8,140 nucleotides of DNA, from contig JALUXI010000226.1 in the NCBI GenBank assembly GCA_027019045.1, positions 1 to 8,140 of the forward strand, read 5' to 3'. Origin of the DNA: Piscirickettsiaceae bacterium (lineage in GTDB: Bacteria > Pseudomonadota > Gammaproteobacteria > Thiomicrospirales > Thiomicrospiraceae). The notes beneath the pieces were generated by a model. That model searched no databases, had not been told where the DNA came from, and worked only from the letters and a program-made list of their open reading frames with translations. Position 1 is the first letter of the stretch; the number at the start of each line of letters is the position of its first letter. Shown in pieces: positions 6,222-8,140 of the stretch. A program made the translations under genes and the position numbers.

Positions 6222-6464
6222 ATGCAAATATCGCTCAGAAATATTGGAAATTCCCGTGGGGTTATTATTCCCTCGGCTGTTTTGAAGCAACTTCATATTA
6301 AAGATGCAGTTGAAATGAACATTGAGAGTGATACCTTGGTTTTGAGACCTGTTGCTACCTCAATCAGAAAAGGGTGGTTTGATCATTACCGCCCTGATGA
6401 TGACTATGAACCATTATCAGAAATTCGAGATTTGGAAAGTGAACAAGAGGATTGGGAATGGTAA
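6222..6464 (+). CDS. mazE: MazE-like antitoxin (AbrB/SpoVT-type DNA-binding domain)
   Basis: This is the 80-residue antitoxin of a type II toxin-antitoxin pair. It neutralises MazF by direct binding and represses the operon. Residues 1-45 form the swapped-hairpin AbrB/MazE fold, with the typical motif RNIGNSRGVIIP at 6-17 followed by a short helix and the LVLRP strand at 39-43. The C-terminal part from about 50 is acidic with Trp/Tyr residues (WFDHYRPDDDYEPL, then a Glu/Asp-rich end), the part that normally wraps around the toxin. The ATG follows AGGGGGT at 6211-6217. The last seven bases overlap the toxin start, which couples translation. It lies 53 bases after traG but has its own promoter. 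Confidence 0.93.
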   Translation: MQISLRNIGNSRGVIIPSAVLKQLHIKDAVEMNIESDTLVLRPVATSIRKGWFDHYRPDDDYEPLSEIRDLESEQEDWEW

Positions 6465-6766
6465 GTAGGGGGGATGTATATTGGGTAGAACTAGACCCAA
6501 CTGTTGGGACAGAAATTAGAAAAACACGCCCCTGTCTAATCATTTCACCTGATGATATGAACGAGGTTCTTCCCCGTGTCATCATTGCACCCATCACCTC
6601 CAAAGGTCAACCATTGGGTTGTAGGCCAGAAATTATGTTAAATAACAAAAAAGGCCGAATTTTACTTGACCAGATTCGTACTGTTGACAAGAAACGCCTG
6701 AAGAACAAACTGGGAGAAATTCCTTTGTACAAGTGGCATGATATTCTTATAGAGATGCTATCGTGA
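6458..6766 (+). CDS. mazF: MazF/PemK-like endoribonuclease toxin
   Basis: This 102-residue protein is a sequence-specific mRNA-cleaving toxin of the MazF/PemK/ChpBK family. It has RGDVYWVELDPTVGTE at 4-19, then RKTRPCLIIS at 21-30 (the conserved Arg24-Pro25), Asn35, the APITS strand at 44-48 with the active-site-region Thr/Ser, and DQIRTVDKKRL at 71-81. Length and motif order are complete, so it should be active. ATG 6458 overlaps the antitoxin stop as ATGGTAA. An upstream TTG at 6452 is less likely because it has no ribosome site of its own and this overlap is typical. The pair probably gives post-segregational stability to the element. Confidence 0.94.
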   Translation: MVSRGDVYWVELDPTVGTEIRKTRPCLIISPDDMNEVLPRVIIAPITSKGQPLGCRPEIMLNNKKGRILLDQIRTVDKKRLKNKLGEIPLYKWHDILIEMLS

Positions 6767-6791
6767 CTATCCTTGGCTGCATTGGGTTTTA

Positions 6792-6821
6792 CGACAACCT
6801 GTTTTTGGGTTGTCGCTTTTT
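6792..6821 (+). terminator. Rho-independent terminator of the MazEF operon
   Basis: CGACAACC (6792-6799) pairs perfectly with GGTTGTCG (6808-6815) around an 8-base loop, and CTTTTT follows at 6816-6821. On the opposite strand the stem is not followed by a T-run, so it serves mainly the plus strand. It separates MazEF from the converging minus-strand gene. Confidence 0.82.
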
Positions 6822-6834
6822 GGGGTAGAAAGAA

Positions 6835-7407
6835 CTATTTGTCCATATTGATTATTCCCCCTGGCTCGTAGAAAGGGGCGATGCCACTCTCTTCATCTTG
6901 GGTCATTTGTTCTGCTACACTGTTATTCATGTGTCGTTCTCTTTGCTCCAAATACCTACGATACTCAGCACCACTCATGCTATTAACATGAAGCCCGTTA
7001 ATAATGGCAGGAATACCAAGCCAAAAAGCCAATAGCCCCCACACATAATAGCCATCAGGATACGCAACCCACAAAGAGATTAACACAACCCAAAATACCC
7101 ATACAACACCAGGTAGTTTTTGGTAAATCCGCTTTAATCGGGAAGGTTGTTTAACGGTATAAGGCTTAAAAGCTTTTTGCTTCTCAGCCTTCTCTTTTCT
7201 TCGTCTCTCAAATAATGGTGAATCCTTAAATTTCGCACGAATCATGTGCTTTTTGTTTCGAGAAATGTAATCATTGGTTTTGTCGATAGATACACGCATT
7301 TCATCAGTGTATTCCTCAGGAGCAAACTCACTGACAGCAGTAGCAAATCTAATCATCTGTTCGGTTGGTGGTTGGTGATTAACGAAAGTCTTAGGCTCTT
7401 CAGGCAC
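6835..7407 (-). CDS. Membrane protein of unknown function, probable 3' part of a frameshifted gene
   Basis: The frame encodes 190 residues from GTG 7407, but no ribosome site precedes that codon. The open frame continues upstream with coding-like residues (GEKKESVQPQSSVPEEP) to a TAA near 7460. Residues 1-85 are charged and hydrophilic, with Pro-rich start and a Lys/Arg cluster (FERRRKEKAEKQKAFKP). Two membrane segments follow around VVWVFWVVLISLWVAY and VWGLLAFWLGIPAII (about 103-138), then a cytoplasmic-looking tail with EYRRYLEQRERH. The frame overlaps the upstream minus-strand ORF by 55 bases and joins it cleanly by a -1 shift at the A8 run (7432-7439), giving a 239-residue protein with three membrane segments. 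I do not recognise a family. Its place near traG would suit an entry-exclusion protein, but orientation and sequence give no proof. Confidence 0.65.
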   Translation of the reverse strand: MPEEPKTFVNHQPPTEQMIRFATAVSEFAPEEYTDEMRVSIDKTNDYISRNKKHMIRAKFKDSPLFERRRKEKAEKQKAFKPYTVKQPSRLKRIYQKLPGVVWVFWVVLISLWVAYPDGYYVWGLLAFWLGIPAIINGLHVNSMSGAEYRRYLEQRERHMNNSVAEQMTQDEESGIAPFYEPGGIINMDK

Positions 7408-7553
7408 AGATGATTGAGGCTGTACGGATTCTTTTTTTTCTCCTCCAGTGCTTCTGCCTTAACCAATTCACTTTTGGTATGACGCATAATTATGGCAACA
7501 AAAATGCCCATGAAAGATAAGAATCCAGTGATAAAAAGTGCTTCGTTACCCAT
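7353..7553 (-). CDS. Small membrane protein, 66 residues in zero frame; probable 5' part of a -1 frameshift fusion
   Basis: The ATG at 7553 is preceded by a strong AGGAGG at 7561-7566 (minus strand) with 7 bases spacing, and by a promoter with a perfect -10 box. An upstream in-frame ATG (7598) is rejected because it lies before this ribosome site and upstream of the likely transcription start. Residues 4-24 (EALFITGFLSFMGIFVAIIMR) form one membrane anchor. A charged helix follows (KSELVKAEALEEKKK). After the A8 run the zero frame changes character (Leu/Ser/Asn-rich, HLCLKSLRLSL) and stops at residue 66. A -1 shift would instead continue as KESVQPQSSVPEEP into the next ORF. The short form alone may also be made. 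Confidence 0.6.
   Translation of the reverse strand: MGNEALFITGFLSFMGIFVAIIMRHTKSELVKAEALEEKKKNPYSLNHLCLKSLRLSLITNHQPNR
7431..7446 (-). promoter_or_regulatory. Slippery A AAA AAG site with upstream Shine-Dalgarno-like GGAGGA (possible -1 frameshift signal)
   Basis: Read on the minus strand, codons GAG AAA AAA AAG AAT contain the heptamer A AAA AAG in the correct register, as in dnaX. GGAGGA (complement of 7441-7446) lies just upstream and has no start codon within usable distance. A -1 slip joins the two minus-strand frames exactly. I saw no strong downstream stem. A missing A in the run (true error or phase variation) would look the same. Confidence 0.5.
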
Positions 7554-7578
7554 TAGAAATCCTCCTCTGTTTATTGTC

Positions 7579-7607
7579 ATTATACCTAACTGCGGCACTG
7601 GGTTTAA
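7579..7607 (-). promoter_or_regulatory. Promoter of the minus-strand membrane protein gene
   Basis: On the minus strand a perfect TATAAT (complement of 7579-7584) is preceded after 17 bases by TTAAAC (complement of 7602-7607), a three-of-six -35 match. The start of transcription would be near 7572, leaving a short leader with the AGGAGG site. The motif ATTGTCATTAT at 7573-7583 overlaps the -10 box and resembles the arms of the palindrome at 7820-7844. Confidence 0.6.
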
Positions 7608-7870
7608 AATGATACTTTTCTGGGTTTGTTTTGGATTTATTTTGGGTCTGTAAGGGATATGAAAAATGCTTGTAACTTCCTTGGGAAAGGTGGAGATTGT
7701 CCCTTAGAGCGGTCAAGGAAAGAGTAGGGGTTTGATGGCAACCCCAAAATTCTAAAGTAAATCTCTTCTTGTGGTTAGATAACATAGTTGATATGATAGA
7801 AATATTGAAAATTAAGCGTAATTATGACAATTATTGTCATAATTTGGCACTAAACTAGGTAATACTCGCA
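7608..7870. other. Non-coding region with inverted repeats between divergent genes
   Basis: No convincing gene is seen here. The G+C-richer middle part holds TTCCTTG (7677-7683) inverted as CAAGGAA (7714-7720), with GGG/CCC pairing inside (7683-7685 with 7701-7703), and next to it GGGGTT (7727-7732) inverted as AACCCC (7740-7745). These could be a structured RNA, a protein-binding region or an origin-type site; no T-run follows any stem. The right part is AT-rich and carries the 25-bp palindrome and then the ATPase start. Confidence 0.45.
7820..7844. promoter_or_regulatory. 25-bp palindrome, probable regulator-binding site
   Basis: AATTATGACAAT (7820-7831) and ATTGTCATAATT (7833-7844) are exact inverted repeats around one base. 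The site lies 26 bases before the ATG of the truncated ATPase. The ten bases TTATTGTCAT recur at 7571-7580 over the -10 box of the divergent gene, suggesting one regulator for both sides. Confidence 0.6.
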
Positions 7871-8047
7871 ATGTTAGTTGAATTCTCGGTATCAAACTTT
7901 CGCTCATTCTCAGAACAACAGACACTCAGCTTGGTTGAAAGTTCATCTATTCGGGAAGATGATATGAGACAGGTTTTTACACCGTCTGAAACCTCAAAAC
8001 TTTCTCTTTTGAAGGTTAAGCAAGCTTTTTTCTGTAAATTATCCTAA
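7871..8047 (+). pseudogene. RecF/OLD-like AAA ATPase gene, 5' fragment cut off by an insertion sequence
   Basis: The first 48 codons read MLVEFSVSNFRSF, then SEQQTLSLVESS, and end KLSLLK. This is the standard start of the ABC/SMC-like AAA ATPases (AAA_15/AAA_21 type, often called ATP-binding protein or OLD-like), seen in defence and mobile elements. In that family a strand and the Walker A loop (consensus GxNxxGKS) come directly after LLK. Here the sequence instead continues with ten unrelated codons to TAA at 8045-8047. The break near 8014 coincides with the start of an insertion sequence. All catalytic motifs are missing, so the gene is inactive unless its remainder lies beyond the element and is expressed separately. 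The ribosome site is weak (AGGT at 7857-7860). Confidence 0.78.
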
Positions 8048-8140
8048 GTTCACCATTAAAAATTTAGTTTAATCCTTAAAGCTAATGTAAGGTTTCATAT
8101 CCATCCAGTCCTCAGATATCTCCATTAGCAAGGCACCAAC
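8015..8140 (-). mobile_element. End of an IS256-family (Mutator-type) insertion sequence
   Basis: The homology of the ATPase ends at 8014, and from about 8015 the sequence leads into a transposase C-terminus read from the opposite strand. The end may begin GGTTAAGC and has a TTTACAG-containing segment (minus strand, complement of 8033-8039), as terminal repeats of this family often have TTTACA-type motifs. The exact border, the other end and a target duplication lie outside the window. Confidence 0.6.
8069..8140 (-). CDS. IS256-family transposase, last 23 residues (continues beyond window)
   Basis: The minus-strand frame from the window edge reads VGALLMEISEDWMDMKPYIS and ends FKD at TAA (complement of 8069-8071). 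Mutator/IS256 transposases typically end with a similar pattern: GAxLxE, two acids, Trp, then an R/K-rich pair before Y(M/I/L) and a short tail. The DDE catalytic residues lie outside the window. The match is short, so the family call rests on this pattern and on the interruption of the ATPase gene. It would mobilise the IS by cut-and-paste or copy-paste through circles. Confidence 0.65.
   Translation of the reverse strand, partial: VGALLMEISEDWMDMKPYISFKD

Noticed and set aside
6364..6603. 79-residue minus-strand ORF
   Set aside because: It is antisense to the well-supported MazE/MazF pair.
7546..7785. 79-residue minus-strand ORF upstream of the membrane protein
   Set aside because: It covers the promoter and ribosome site of the real gene, has poor start context and a non-coding-like composition.
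1..8140. CRISPR array, rRNA or tRNA gene
   Set aside because: No regularly spaced short repeats, rRNA-like stretches or cloverleaf structures were seen.

Overview
The window looks like part of a conjugative plasmid or integrative conjugative element with an F-type (MPF-F) mating apparatus, from an AT-leaning proteobacterium, most likely a gammaproteobacterium. The evidence is the 3' part of a traH-like gene followed, on the same strand, by a full-length traG-like gene, which is the F and SXT/R391 gene order. I cannot name the species.

Layout. 1-482: traH 3' end, whose frame closes at 39-41 and probably carries a one-base frameshift near 45-50. 483-1663: three small plus-strand genes: a very acidic 143-residue protein behind a leader hairpin, an HU-family DNA-binding protein with its own terminator, and a 91-residue protein with one C-terminal membrane segment. 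1646-2637: a compact module with a strong promoter, a roughly 80-nt structured RNA ending in a Rho-independent terminator, and a DUF3800 gene whose Shine-Dalgarno sequence directly follows the terminator. 2717-6168: traG, whose start codon lies in a perfect 10-bp inverted repeat and whose C-terminus carries an exact 78-bp duplication. 6175-6821: a MazE/MazF toxin-antitoxin operon with an operator over its -10 box and a terminator behind it.

6835-7607: minus-strand gene(s) for a small membrane protein. Two reading frames meet at an A8 run that contains the dnaX-type slippery heptamer A AAA AAG, behind a strong promoter and Shine-Dalgarno site. 7608-7870: non-coding, with inverted repeats including a 25-bp near-continuous palindrome. 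7871-8014: the 5' end of a RecF/OLD-like AAA ATPase gene, broken just before its Walker A motif by an insertion sequence whose IS256/Mutator-type transposase enters from the right edge on the minus strand.

How it fits together: TraH and TraG build the F-type pilus and stabilise mating pairs. The genes between and after them (acidic protein/HU pair, RNA-DUF3800 module, MazEF, broken ATPase) look like accessory cargo for maintenance, defence or host interaction. The most interesting candidates are the RNA-DUF3800 module, which is laid out like a type III toxin-antitoxin locus, and the possible frameshift-fused membrane protein. All family calls are from reading by eye; no database was searched.
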